Of a stretch of DNA of 64,000 nucleotides, positions 32,103-41,387 are shown piece by piece (the stretch's first letter is position 1; each line of letters begins with the position of its first letter). This stretch comes from Amnibacterium sp. CER49 (GTDB lineage Bacteria > Actinomycetota > Actinomycetes > Actinomycetales > Microbacteriaceae): contig NZ_JARVWQ010000001.1 in NCBI RefSeq assembly GCF_029846255.1, forward strand, positions 1,426,001 to 1,490,000, written 5' to 3'. The notes under the pieces were generated by a model. It saw only the letters and a list, made by a program, of their open reading frames with translations. It had not been told where the DNA came from and ran no database searches. Made by a program: the position numbers and the translations under genes.

Positions 32103-33482
32103 CTACGCCGCTTCGAGCGGTGGTCGCCCTCGGGCGTGGCGCCGGTGGCGTTGCATGCGGTGCTGGGGGAGCGGGGCGCCCTGCCACAGCTGTGGGACGA
32201 GGTAGCGATCGCCGTCGTGGACCACGATCTGCCACCGGCCGAGCGGTTCGTGGATGAGGTGGTGGTGGTGGCTGCACAGCAGCACGCCGTTCTCGAGATC
32301 GGTGGCGCCGGCGTCGCGGTTCCACCAGGCGATGTGGTGCGCCTCGCACCAGGCGGCGGGTGCGGTGCAGCCGGGCCAGGCGCAGCCGCCGTCGCGGGCG
32401 GCGAGGGCCTTCTTCTGCGCCGCTGAGAACAGCCGGGTCCTGCGGCCGAGGGTCAGTGGTTCGCCGGAGAGGTCGGTGACGAGCAAGCGCGACGTACCGG
32501 AGCACTGCAGCCGCTCCACCGTCGGCACCGAGAAGCGCGCCAGGACTCCATCGGGGTGCCCGGCGCCCTGCCGCCGCTCGAGCTCGTCGATCGTGATCAC
32601 GGTGACGACCTCATGCGGGCTCGCCGGCGATCTACCGGTGCCTTCCTGCTCGGCGCGCACGCCCGCGCGGAAGGCCGACCAGAGCGCGTCGGAGTCGTGC
32701 TGGGCGCGGGTGCGGCCGTCCTGGGCGGCCTCGTGCCATTCCAGGTCCTCCCCGTCGTCCGGGTTCCGGACGAAGGTGGTGCCGCGGCGGTGCGCGTTCA
32801 GGAACGCCTCGACCTCCGCCCGGGTCTCGGCGGAAATGACGGCCGACAGGGTCGAGGAGCCATCGACACGGACGCGGCCCAGTTTCAAGGATTCCTTGCG
32901 CCGCTGCTCCTTCTCGTCGGGCTCCGCCCCATCCGGGTCGAGCGCCTGCGTCCACATCTGCGCCACCACGGCGAGCACATCGACCGACACCGTGCGCGCG
33001 GTGTTGGTCAGGAACGCCTCCGCCGCTGCAAGGTCGTCATCCGCAGCCCGGCGACGCGCGCTGTCGAGCGCCGCGAGGATCAGGCGGGCGGACTCCAACG
33101 GGACCCGGCCCTCCGTCACGGCGTCCGCGAGCATCGGCGCCCGCCCGGGCAGCGGCTCATCGGTGAACCACCATCGGCCTGCGAGCGCAGTCCCCAGCGT
33201 GATCCGCCGCCTCGCCTCGCCGGTGCTGATCGACAGCCGCTCGGCGAGCAGCTCCTTGCCACCCTTCTGCTCCTCGCGGGCGGCCAGGCCCTCGGATCCG
33301 ATGCCAGGCCGCGAGCGCCACTCCACCTCGGCCGCCGCGATCCGGCGGGCGTCGGTGAGGCGACCGAGCTCCTCCCAGGCAGCCGCGTCCGCCAGCAGCT
33401 CGCCGTCGGTGTCTCGCCGATCCGGCGCCGCAAGAGCGCGCGCGGCGGCTGCCAGATGGCGTATCGCCGCGGCTCGTCCCAT
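32103..33482 (-). CDS. DUF222 protein with C-terminal HNH endonuclease
   Basis: A 459-residue protein of the multicopy DUF222-HNH (13E12-repeat-like) family frequent in Micrococcales and mycobacteria. The DUF222 helical region fills about residues 40-300 (RLSISTGEARRRITLG and VPLESARLILAAL). The HNH nuclease lies near the C-terminus: CAWPGCTAPAAWCEAHHIAW, then ENGVLLCSHHHHLIHE, with zinc-type cysteines. Its biological role is unsettled; it is often thought to be a mobile-element-like or defence nuclease. Third-base usage appears slightly less G/C-biased than in neighbours, in line with recent spread. Confidence 0.88.
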   Translation of the reverse strand: MGRAAAIRHLAAAARALAAPDRRDTDGELLADAAAWEELGRLTDARRIAAAEVEWRSRPGIGSEGLAAREEQKGGKELLAERLSISTGEARRRITLGTALAGRWWFTDEPLPGRAPMLADAVTEGRVPLESARLILAALDSARRRAADDDLAAAEAFLTNTARTVSVDVLAVVAQMWTQALDPDGAEPDEKEQRRKESLKLGRVRVDGSSTLSAVISAETRAEVEAFLNAHRRGTTFVRNPDDGEDLEWHEAAQDGRTRAQHDSDALWSAFRAGVRAEQEGTGRSPASPHEVVTVITIDELERRQGAGHPDGVLARFSVPTVERLQCSGTSRLLVTDLSGEPLTLGRRTRLFSAAQKKALAARDGGCAWPGCTAPAAWCEAHHIAWWNRDAGATDLENGVLLCSHHHHLIHEPLGRWQIVVHDGDRYLVPQLWQGAPLPQHRMQRHRRHARGRPPLEAA

Positions 33483-33531
33483 GCGGAGATCGTGTCAGAG
33501 GGGTCCGACAGTCCTACGTAATCGTGCCCCT

Positions 33532-33582
33532 TGATCAGCGGTTCAACGCTTGCGTCCGCGGCGCGGCGCTAACCGCCGATCA
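33532..33582. terminator. Long-loop inverted repeat at the end of the YhgE-like gene
   Basis: TGATCAGCGGTT (33532-33543) and AACCGCCGATCA (33571-33582) match at 11 of 12 positions with a 27-base loop. The right arm includes the stop codon region of the reverse-strand gene ending at 33569. Confidence 0.5.
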
Positions 33583-35929
33583 GGCTCGGCTGCAGGTCGC
33601 GCAGGGTGCGGTGCGCGGTCATCCGCGCGGCGACCGCCGTGGTGAGCGCGAGCGCCGCGACGAGCCAGATCGCGAGCACCCCGGCGTCGCCGGCGGCGCG
33701 GGCGAGGTCGCCGCCGAACATCGTCTGGCGCAGCCCGTCGACCGCGTACGACATCGGCAGCACGGCGTGGACGGCGGCGAGCGGACCGGGCAGCGTCTGC
33801 CACGGGAACGTGCCGCCGGCGGTGACGAGTTGGACGAGCATGAGGATCAGCCCGAGGAACTGGCCCACGCTGCCGAGCGCCGCGTTCAGCAGCAGCAGGA
33901 TCGCGGCGAAGGCTCCCGCCGTGAGCACGAGGACACCGAGGGTGCCGATCGGATGCGCGACGGAGAAGCCGAGTGCGAGGGTCACGATCGCGAGGAGCCC
34001 GAGCACCTGCACCGCGCCGAGGAGGGCGGGGGTGAGCCAGCCGGCGAGCGCGACGCGGATCGGTGCGCGCACCGCGGTGAGCGCGCGCCGGGAGAGCGGT
34101 CGCAGGATGAGGAACAGGGCGTAGCTGCCGATCCAGGTCGACAGGCTCAGGAAGAACGGCGCGAGGCCCGCGCCGTAGGTGCCGGCATCGATCACCTTCG
34201 TCCGGGCGACGGCGGCGGGATCGCCGATCGCCGAGGCCTGACGGCTGCGCTCGTCGGCGGTGGTGGCCGGGATCCGCGAGGAGCCGGAGGCGAGCCTCGT
34301 GGCGAGGGTGGCGGATCCCGATCGCAGCGATGCGGTGCCCGAGGCGAGCGACCGCGCGCCCGACGCGGCCTGCCGGGCGCCACCCGCGACGCTCGCGGAG
34401 CCGGTGCGCAGCGCATCGAGCCCCGAGGCGACCCGGCCGGCGCCGGTCGAGAGCGTCGTCGTGCCCGAGGCGAGATCCGCGGATCCCTTCGCGACCCGCG
34501 CCGTGCCCGAGGCGACCGGGCGGGCGCCGTCGTCCGCGGTGCGGATGCCGGAGGCGAGCGCCGGCGCCGCACGGTCCAGCGTCGCCGCGCCCGTGGCCAC
34601 GCGGCCGGCGCCGGTAGCGAGGGTGCTCGCGCCGGACGAGACGCGCGCCGCGCCGGACGCCACCCCGTCGGCTCCGGAGGCGAGGCGGCTCGCACCCGTC
34701 GACACGGCGCCGACACCGCTCGCGACGCGCTGCGCCCCGGTCGCGAGCGTCGTCGAGCTCGCGGCCGCGTCGTGCACGGCCGCCGCACCGGGCGCGAGCA
34801 CGGCGAGCGCCTGCGCGACCTGCACGTCGGTGAGCCCGTCCCCCTTCAGCCGCGCGGAGAGCGCCGCGGCGGTCGTCGCCGAGCCGGCATCGATCCGGGC
34901 GAGCCCGGCCGCGAGGTCGCTCGACCCCGAGGCGACCCGGCCCGCGCCCGTCGCAGCGGCCGAGGCGCCCGTGGCGAGGTCGCGCGCGCTCCCCGCCACC
35001 GCGGTGGCACCGCTCCCGACTGCGGAGGCGCCGGACGCGATGGACCGCGCGCCGGCTGCGGTGCGTTCGGCGCCGTCGGCGAGGGCGGCGGTCTGCGCAG
35101 GCAGGTCGGCGGTGGCGCTGCGCAGCGCGTCGAGGCCGCCGGCGACGCGGGCCGCCCCCGATGCGACCGACGAGGCGCCGGCCGACAGCGTGCGGGCGCC
35201 AGAGGCGGCCGAGGCGGCTCCCGTCGCCACCTCCCGCGCGCCGTTGTCCGCGGATCCCACACCCGCCGCGACCTGCGCGGCCCCGCCCGACAGCGACCCG
35301 GTCCCGGTCTCGAGCGCGGCGGCGCCCGAGGCCGCCTTCGCGGTCCCGGTGGCGAGGGTGTGGGCCCCGGAGGCCGCGGCAGCGAGACTCGAGCGCACGT
35401 CGGCGAGCGCGACGAGGAACCGCGACGCGGCGGCGGAGCCCACCTGCTGCGCCACGCTCGCGCGGACCGCGTTCGCGGCCTGGCTCGCGATCGTGCCGGC
35501 GAGGTACCCGTTCGCGTCGTTCGTGGCGAGCTCGACGCGTGCCCGCGTGGGCGAGGACGTCGCGGCGGAGGCGAGGTCGTGCGAGAAGCCGGTGGGCAGC
35601 GTGAGGACGAAGTCGACGCCGCCGGTGCGCAGCTCGCGGGCGGCGTCCGCCGCCGAGAGCTCGTGCCAGTCGAACGCGCCGTCGCGCTCGAGGCGGTCGG
35701 CGACCCGCCGCCCGTAGTCCACGCCTCGCCCGTCGACGGTCTTGCCGCCGTCGGCGACGACGAGCCCGGCGGGCACGTGCGACAGCGCGCCGTACGGATC
35801 GCGGTTACCCCAGAGGTAGAGGCCGCCGTAGAGCAGCGGCACCGCCATGAGGGCGACGAAGGCGACGACGCCGAGGCGTGTGGCGGTGAGCCGGCGCAGC
35901 TCGGAGCGGAGGAGGGTGAGGACGGTCAT
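33569..35929 (-). CDS. YhgE/Pip-like ABC-2-type membrane protein
   Basis: A 786-residue protein of the YhgE/Pip family, related to phage-infection protein Pip and to EsaA/ABC-2 permeases. One membrane helix lies near residue 25, then a large external part. The external part contains a very long quasi-repeat (about 190-570) of AxGAxxLAxGA-type units, many copies of the SGA/TGA-x-x-LASG pattern, predicted as extended coiled or stalk structure. Five C-terminal membrane helices lie at about 600-770. It is the last gene of an ATGA-linked operon with a TetR regulator and a degenerate ATPase. Export of a lipid, peptide or drug is plausible. Confidence 0.85.
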   Translation of the reverse strand: MTVLTLLRSELRRLTATRLGVVAFVALMAVPLLYGGLYLWGNRDPYGALSHVPAGLVVADGGKTVDGRGVDYGRRVADRLERDGAFDWHELSAADAARELRTGGVDFVLTLPTGFSHDLASAATSSPTRARVELATNDANGYLAGTIASQAANAVRASVAQQVGSAAASRFLVALADVRSSLAAAASGAHTLATGTAKAASGAAALETGTGSLSGGAAQVAAGVGSADNGAREVATGAASAASGARTLSAGASSVASGAARVAGGLDALRSATADLPAQTAALADGAERTAAGARSIASGASAVGSGATAVAGSARDLATGASAAATGAGRVASGSSDLAAGLARIDAGSATTAAALSARLKGDGLTDVQVAQALAVLAPGAAAVHDAAASSTTLATGAQRVASGVGAVSTGASRLASGADGVASGAARVSSGASTLATGAGRVATGAATLDRAAPALASGIRTADDGARPVASGTARVAKGSADLASGTTTLSTGAGRVASGLDALRTGSASVAGGARQAASGARSLASGTASLRSGSATLATRLASGSSRIPATTADERSRQASAIGDPAAVARTKVIDAGTYGAGLAPFFLSLSTWIGSYALFLILRPLSRRALTAVRAPIRVALAGWLTPALLGAVQVLGLLAIVTLALGFSVAHPIGTLGVLVLTAGAFAAILLLLNAALGSVGQFLGLILMLVQLVTAGGTFPWQTLPGPLAAVHAVLPMSYAVDGLRQTMFGGDLARAAGDAGVLAIWLVAALALTTAVAARMTAHRTLRDLQPSLIGG

Positions 35930-36546
35930 CGGTCTTCCGGATCGGCGGGGAGGCGGAGCGCGGTCGCGTGGTCGGCGAGGGCGGCGCCCCCGATCACGAG
36001 CACGGGGACGCCCTGCTCGGTCGTGGCGGCGGCGAGCGCGAGCCAGTCGGCAGCGGCGACGCCGTGCCGCTCGGGCGCGGTGAGGACGAGGGCGCGGACG
36101 CCGGGGCGGGCCGCCGCGAGGGCGAGCAGCAGGCGGACCCGGTCGGCGCCGGGCAGGTCGGCGATCGGCGCGCGGTACCAGCGCTCGAGTCCGAGGTCGG
36201 CGAGCACCGCGACGGCGTCGCTGCGGGAGGCGCGGAGGCCGGCGAAGCGGAGCTCCTCGCGCACGACGTCGCCGACCGGCAGGACGGCGGGCGGCTCGGC
36301 GACGACGGGGGTGTCGACGAGCGCGACCGCGAGGCGCACCGCGGCCGGGTCGTCCTCGCCGTCGAGCACCACGCGGCCGCGGTCGGCGCGCATCCGGCCC
36401 GCCGCGAGCAGCGAGGCGACGACGGGCCCGCGCTCGCCGTCGACCGCGACCACGGCGGGCGCGTCGTCCGTGAGCACCGCGGTGAGCGGGGCGAGCACCG
36501 GGGTCGCCTCGTCGCCGACGCCGATCCCGTCGAGCTCGAGCCTCAT
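35926..36546 (-). CDS. Degenerate ABC-type ATPase-like protein
   Basis: A 206-residue protein with the outline of an ABC ATPase but eroded motifs. The Walker A position reads DGERGPVVAS (36-45), without the GK(S/T) signature. The ABC signature position reads LPGADRVRL (131-139) and the Walker B position ALVLTAPERHG (152-162), with TAPE where DEP is expected. The fold cues between these (RADRGRVVLDGEDDP, VGDVVREELRFAGL) are ABC-like. It is coupled by ATGA overlaps to tetR upstream and the YhgE-like gene downstream. ATP hydrolysis is doubtful; a nucleotide-independent scaffold role is possible. Confidence 0.65.
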   Translation of the reverse strand: MRLELDGIGVGDEATPVLAPLTAVLTDDAPAVVAVDGERGPVVASLLAAGRMRADRGRVVLDGEDDPAAVRLAVALVDTPVVAEPPAVLPVGDVVREELRFAGLRASRSDAVAVLADLGLERWYRAPIADLPGADRVRLLLALAAARPGVRALVLTAPERHGVAAADWLALAAATTEQGVPVLVIGGAALADHATALRLPADPEDR

Positions 36547-37172
36547 CGGTCCTCCATCAGCAGCGCCGCGTTCCGGTCGAGCAGCTCGCCGGCCTCGCGC
36601 CACGACAGGCCCAGGGCACCGAGCCCGGCGAGCACGACGAGCCGGCGGCCGTCCCGCCGCGAGAGCGGGGAGCGCAGGCTCTCGTCGAGCACCGTGAAGG
36701 CCGCGCCCTCGATGAGCCGCGCCACGGTCTCGGGGGAGAGGTCGGTGCGGCCACCCTGCTCGCCCGCGCGGCGGGCGTCGGCGACGAGCCGCCCGTGGAT
36801 CGGCCCGAGGGCGGCGCCGATGCGTTCGCGGAGCGGGCCGTGGACGATCGTGCTCGTCATCGCGCGCACGTGCTCGACCTCGTCCCAGACGACCCGGCCG
36901 AGCAGCGCGACGTCGAGCGCCGGGTCCTCCGCGGTGGCGCGCTCGATCGCGGCGGCGACGCGCGCGGCGCCCCGCTCGGCGAGCTCGGCGACGAGCGTGT
37001 TGCGGGAGGGGAAGTGCCCGTAGACGGCGCGGCGGGAGAGCCCGGCCCCGGCCGCGATGGCGTCGAGCGACGCCTCCGGGTCCTCGTTCAGGATGCGGCG
37101 GGCCGCCTCGAGCAGCGCCTCGCGGTTCTCCGTGGCGTCGCGCCGGGGTGCGCGCGGTCGATCGGCGGTCAT
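36543..37172 (-). CDS. TetR-family repressor of the YhgE operon
   Basis: A 209-residue repressor. The N-terminal HTH (about 20-65) reads LDAIAAGAGLSRRAVYGHFP with SRNTLVAELAERG, and the ligand-binding helical domain fills the rest. ATG 37172 follows TAGGAT by six bases, so the message is likely leaderless. A perfect 24-base palindrome 18 bases upstream is the obvious operator for autorepression. As the first of three overlapping genes it should control the whole operon. The inducer is unknown, perhaps a substrate of the YhgE-like protein. Confidence 0.9.
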   Translation of the reverse strand: MTADRPRAPRRDATENREALLEAARRILNEDPEASLDAIAAGAGLSRRAVYGHFPSRNTLVAELAERGAARVAAAIERATAEDPALDVALLGRVVWDEVEHVRAMTSTIVHGPLRERIGAALGPIHGRLVADARRAGEQGGRTDLSPETVARLIEGAAFTVLDESLRSPLSRRDGRRLVVLAGLGALGLSWREAGELLDRNAALLMEDR

Positions 37173-37184
37173 GCCGGCATCCTA
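37173..37184 (-). promoter_or_regulatory. Leaderless-type -10 (TAGGAT) for the tetR operon
   Basis: Minus-strand TAGGAT (37184-37179) is six bases before ATG 37172. The palindrome at 37190 covers its -35 side. Confidence 0.6.
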
Positions 37185-37189
37185 CGCAT

Positions 37190-37213
37190 ATCTTGCACAC
37201 AGGTGTGCAAGAT
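37190..37213. promoter_or_regulatory. Perfect 24-base palindromic operator
   Basis: ATCTTGCACAC-AG-GTGTGCAAGAT: two exactly complementary 11-base arms around two bases, between divergent tetR (37172) and purA (37256). Its length and symmetry are those of a TetR-dimer site. It overlaps the upstream promoter region of both genes, since the likely purA -10 (TAGGGT) is at 37224-37229. Confidence 0.8.
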
Positions 37214-37255
37214 CGACGGGGCATAGGGTTGTGGTGCTGACGCGGAGGGAGCCTC

Positions 37256-38535
<1,280 letters not shown>

Positions 38536-38542
<7 letters not shown>

Positions 38543-38573
38543 TCCGGGATCGCGGGTGGCCGCGGATCAGGCG
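38536..38573. terminator. Hairpin holding the stop codons of two convergent genes
   Basis: A perfect 11-bp stem (38536-38546 with 38563-38573) around 16 bases. The left arm includes the purA TGA (38540-38542), and the right arm the TGA of the reverse-strand dehydrogenase (38567-38569). It is almost exactly symmetric, so it can end transcription from both sides. Confidence 0.75.
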
Positions 38574-39553
38574 GCGGGCTTGAAGAACCGGGTGCGCTGA
38601 CCGAGGTACGACGATGCCGGAGCGCTCGTGTGCATGCCGACGAGCACCTTGCCCCGGCTGTGCCGCTGGTCGAGCTCCGCGATGGCCTCGGGCAGCTGGT
38701 CGAAGGCGTAGAAGCCCGAGATGAGCACCCGCAGGCCCCACGTCGCGATGAGCTCGACGAGGTCCCCGAGCACGATGCGCACCTCGGGGTCGTCGCCCGG
38801 CGCGTTGTAGAACCGCAGCTCGACCTCGCGTCGCTTGGCACTCGGCACGAAACGCTGCCGCGGCACCCCGAGGGCCTCGGCGAGGTCCTCGTAGCCCGCG
38901 TAGTTGTCGATGAACGCCGTGACGGGCCGGCCCTGCGCGGCGTCGCGGATGCGCTGCTCGAGCCCCTCGCCGTGCAGCACCGCCTTCGCGCCGATGGAGC
39001 GCAGGTAGTCCTGGTTGTCCTCGCCGGCGATGCCGATCACGAGGGCGCCCGCGAGCCGGGCGAGCTGCGCCTCGATGTGCCCCACCCCGCCCGCGGCGGC
39101 GGAGATCACGACGGTGTCGTCCGGCCCGAGCCGCAGCGACTGCACGATCGTGTACCCGGTGGTCCCCGCGAGGTAGAGGGCACCCGCGACCTCCCACGGC
39201 ACCGACTCCGGCTTCGGCACCACGGCGCCGACCGGCACCGTGACGTACGAGGCGTGCGCCGCGTGGCGCGGGTCGTGGCCGAGCACGGCCTGACCGACCG
39301 AGAGGCTTCTCACCGCCGAACCCCTGGCCCGCACGATGCCGGCGAAGCACGATCCCTGCCGGGCCGGGAACGCGATCGGCACCTCGTCCGCGAAGTCCCC
39401 GCGCCGCACGTACTCGTCCATGTGGTTGAGCGCCGCCGCGACGACCTCGATCACGACCTCGTCCGGTCCGGGCGTCGGTCTCACCTGCTCGACGAAGTGC
39501 AGCTCCTCGGCTCCGCCGAAGCGGTCGTACTCCACCGCCTTGCCTGCGCGCAT
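38567..39553 (-). CDS. Zinc-free MDR alcohol dehydrogenase / quinone reductase
   Basis: A 328-residue NADPH-dependent medium-chain reductase-like protein. The substrate-side segment VAAALNHMDEYVRRGDF and the nucleotide-binding ISAAAGGVGHIEAQLARLAG are typical; the zinc ligands are absent. The ATG at 39553 has gggaagg 9 bases upstream. It is fourth in the set that follows the Baeyer-Villiger monooxygenase, separated from the SDR gene by 116 bases, so it may use its own promoter. Its substrate is not evident. Confidence 0.88.
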   Translation of the reverse strand: MRAGKAVEYDRFGGAEELHFVEQVRPTPGPDEVVIEVVAAALNHMDEYVRRGDFADEVPIAFPARQGSCFAGIVRARGSAVRSLSVGQAVLGHDPRHAAHASYVTVPVGAVVPKPESVPWEVAGALYLAGTTGYTIVQSLRLGPDDTVVISAAAGGVGHIEAQLARLAGALVIGIAGEDNQDYLRSIGAKAVLHGEGLEQRIRDAAQGRPVTAFIDNYAGYEDLAEALGVPRQRFVPSAKRREVELRFYNAPGDDPEVRIVLGDLVELIATWGLRVLISGFYAFDQLPEAIAELDQRHSRGKVLVGMHTSAPASSYLGQRTRFFKPAA

Positions 39554-39669
39554 GGTCGCGTCCTTCCCTCTGCGGCAGGGTCGCGGGACGGGCTGCGCGA
39601 CAGGCGGAGAAGCGAGCGGAGCGACCTGGCTGTTCGCTGACGAACGCCTGTGTCGCTGTTGTGCAACAT

Positions 39670-40503
39670 TCAGAGGCCGGGGGCGCCGGCCCGGCGGACG
39701 CCGCGGGCGAACAGGCGCTGCGTCGTCACCGGTGCGATCCGCACTGCGAGGTCGGGCAGCACCGCGCTCGCACCGATGAGGACCCGAGGGCGCCGGCGCT
39801 CGACGCCCTCGAGGATCCGTTCGGCGGCGACCCGCGGTGGGATCCGCAGCACGCGCGCGATCGCCCGCCTGCCCCGCTCCGCTTCGGCGGGGTCGAGCCG
39901 TGCGGCGAGGCGCGCGGACTCCGCGATGCGGGTCCTGATGCCGCCCGGGTGGACCACGGTCACCCCGACGCGGCCGGCGAGCTCGGCGGCGAGCGCCTCG
40001 GTGAAGCCGCGCAGGCCGAACTTCGCCGTGGCGTACGCGGCCTGGCCCGGGGGCGCGACGATGCCGAAGATCGAGGAGACGTTCGCGAGGTGCGAGCCCG
40101 GATGCGTGAGCAGCACCGGCAGCAGCGCCGCCGTGAGCGCGATCGGCGCATGCAGGTCGATGTCGAGCAGCCACTCGAACTCGTCGAGCGTGACGTCCTC
40201 GAAGCGGCCGCCGAGGGCCACGCCCGCCACGTTGAGCAGCAGTGTCACCTCCGGGTAGTCGCGCGCGAGGCGTGCGCCGATCTCCCTCGTGCCCGCCCGG
40301 TCGGCGAGATCGGCGACCACCGTCTCGACGGCGACCGGCTGCCGGCGCGCCAGCGCCGCGATCCGGGTGAGGCCCTCCTCGTCGCGGTCGAGCAGCACGA
40401 GGTCGCTGCCGCGGCTCGCGAGGTCGACGGCGAGCGCGGCCCCGATGCCGCTCGCTGCGCCGGTGACGAGCGCGGTGCCGCCGCGGTACCGGTAGGGGGT
40501 CAT
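39670..40503 (-). CDS. Short-chain dehydrogenase/reductase (SDR)
   Basis: A 277-residue classical SDR. The cofactor loop TGAASGIGAAL (about 15-25) with a following acidic residue (LLDRDEEG) suggests NAD(H). The structural NVAG is near 90, and the catalytic triad lies in ANVSSIFGIVAPPGQAAYATAKFGLRG (the Ser, then Tyr-x3-Lys around 155-159). The ATG at 40503 overlaps the hydrolase stop by four bases (ATGA), so it is the third gene of the monooxygenase operon. It probably oxidises an alcohol released by the esterase, or makes the ketone substrate. Confidence 0.9.
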   Translation of the reverse strand: MTPYRYRGGTALVTGAASGIGAALAVDLASRGSDLVLLDRDEEGLTRIAALARRQPVAVETVVADLADRAGTREIGARLARDYPEVTLLLNVAGVALGGRFEDVTLDEFEWLLDIDLHAPIALTAALLPVLLTHPGSHLANVSSIFGIVAPPGQAAYATAKFGLRGFTEALAAELAGRVGVTVVHPGGIRTRIAESARLAARLDPAEAERGRRAIARVLRIPPRVAAERILEGVERRRPRVLIGASAVLPDLAVRIAPVTTQRLFARGVRRAGAPGL

Positions 40504-41387
40504 CGGTCGCCTCCGATCGGATGCCGTTCGAGGAATGCGCTCACGAGGTCGGCGAACGCGTCCGGTCGCTCGATCTGCGGCATGTGCCCGGTGCCTGCGA
40601 ACAGGTGCGTCTCGGCGGACGGCAGCGCCACGGCGGCGGCGGGCAGGTGCGCCGCGGGCAGCACCCGGTCGCCCTCGCCCCAGAGCACGAGGGTCGGGAT
40701 CTGCAGCGTCGCGAGCCGTTCGAGCAGACGCCTGCGCCAGCGGGGACGCACGCCGCGGAAGGTGCCGAGGGAGCGCGCCACCTCGAGCAGCGTCGTGGCG
40801 TGGTCGGGGCGGGAGGCGAGCGCGAGGCCCCATGCCACCCGGTCGTCGGTGGCGAGGGTGCGATCGACGAAGATCGACCGCTCGGCGCGGGCTGACGCGT
40901 CGCGGCTCGGCACGAGCAGGCGTCGGCCGATCGGCGGGATCGCGAGCAGGCGCAGCGCGAGCGTCACCTCGCGGCCGAAGCCCGCGCTGCTCGCGAGCAC
41001 GAGGGACCGGACGCTGTCGGGGCGTGACGCGGCGAGCGTCATCGCGACGGCTCCGCCGAGCGAGTTGCCGGCGACGTGCACCGGACCGTGCACGCCGAGC
41101 GCGTCGAGCAGGCGGGGCAGGAACGCCGCGTAGGCCTCGAGCGTCGCGGCCTGCGGCAGGCGGTCGGAGTGCGCGAACCCCGGCAGGTCGAGCGCGATGA
41201 GCGCGAAGCGGTCGCCGAGCCGGTCGAACTGCTCCGACCAGTCCTCGAGGCTGCGGCCGATGCCGTGGAGCAGCAGCAGCGGCTCACCGGTGCCGGCGCG
41301 CCGGATCCGCACGAGCCGCCCGTCGACCTCGACGTACCCGGTGCCCGGCGGGCGCAGCTCGGCGGCGGCCGTGTCCGTCCCCGTCAT
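40500..41387 (-). CDS. Alpha/beta hydrolase
   Basis: A 295-residue serine hydrolase. LLLLHGIGRSLEDWSEQFDR is the oxyanion HG motif, the nucleophile elbow is GNSLGG (about 107-112), the acid is in LVLWGEGDRVLP and the histidine in GTGHMPQIERPD. It overlaps the monooxygenase gene by an ATGA, so it is the second of the operon. The natural partner of a Baeyer-Villiger enzyme is an esterase that opens the ester or lactone it forms, and this gene fits that job. Confidence 0.9.
   Translation of the reverse strand: MTGTDTAAAELRPPGTGYVEVDGRLVRIRRAGTGEPLLLLHGIGRSLEDWSEQFDRLGDRFALIALDLPGFAHSDRLPQAATLEAYAAFLPRLLDALGVHGPVHVAGNSLGGAVAMTLAASRPDSVRSLVLASSAGFGREVTLALRLLAIPPIGRRLLVPSRDASARAERSIFVDRTLATDDRVAWGLALASRPDHATTLLEVARSLGTFRGVRPRWRRRLLERLATLQIPTLVLWGEGDRVLPAAHLPAAAVALPSAETHLFAGTGHMPQIERPDAFADLVSAFLERHPIGGDR

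Noticed and set aside
33524-36697. Plus-strand open frame of over 1000 codons opposite the YhgE-like gene
   Set aside because: Its low-complexity Arg/Ala/Gly content is the complement of the repetitive YhgE stalk; no start signals or homology cues.
39655-39668. TGTTG-TG-CAACA as an operator before the dehydrogenase
   Set aside because: Arms of only five bases and poor placement relative to any promoter; a chance match is likely.
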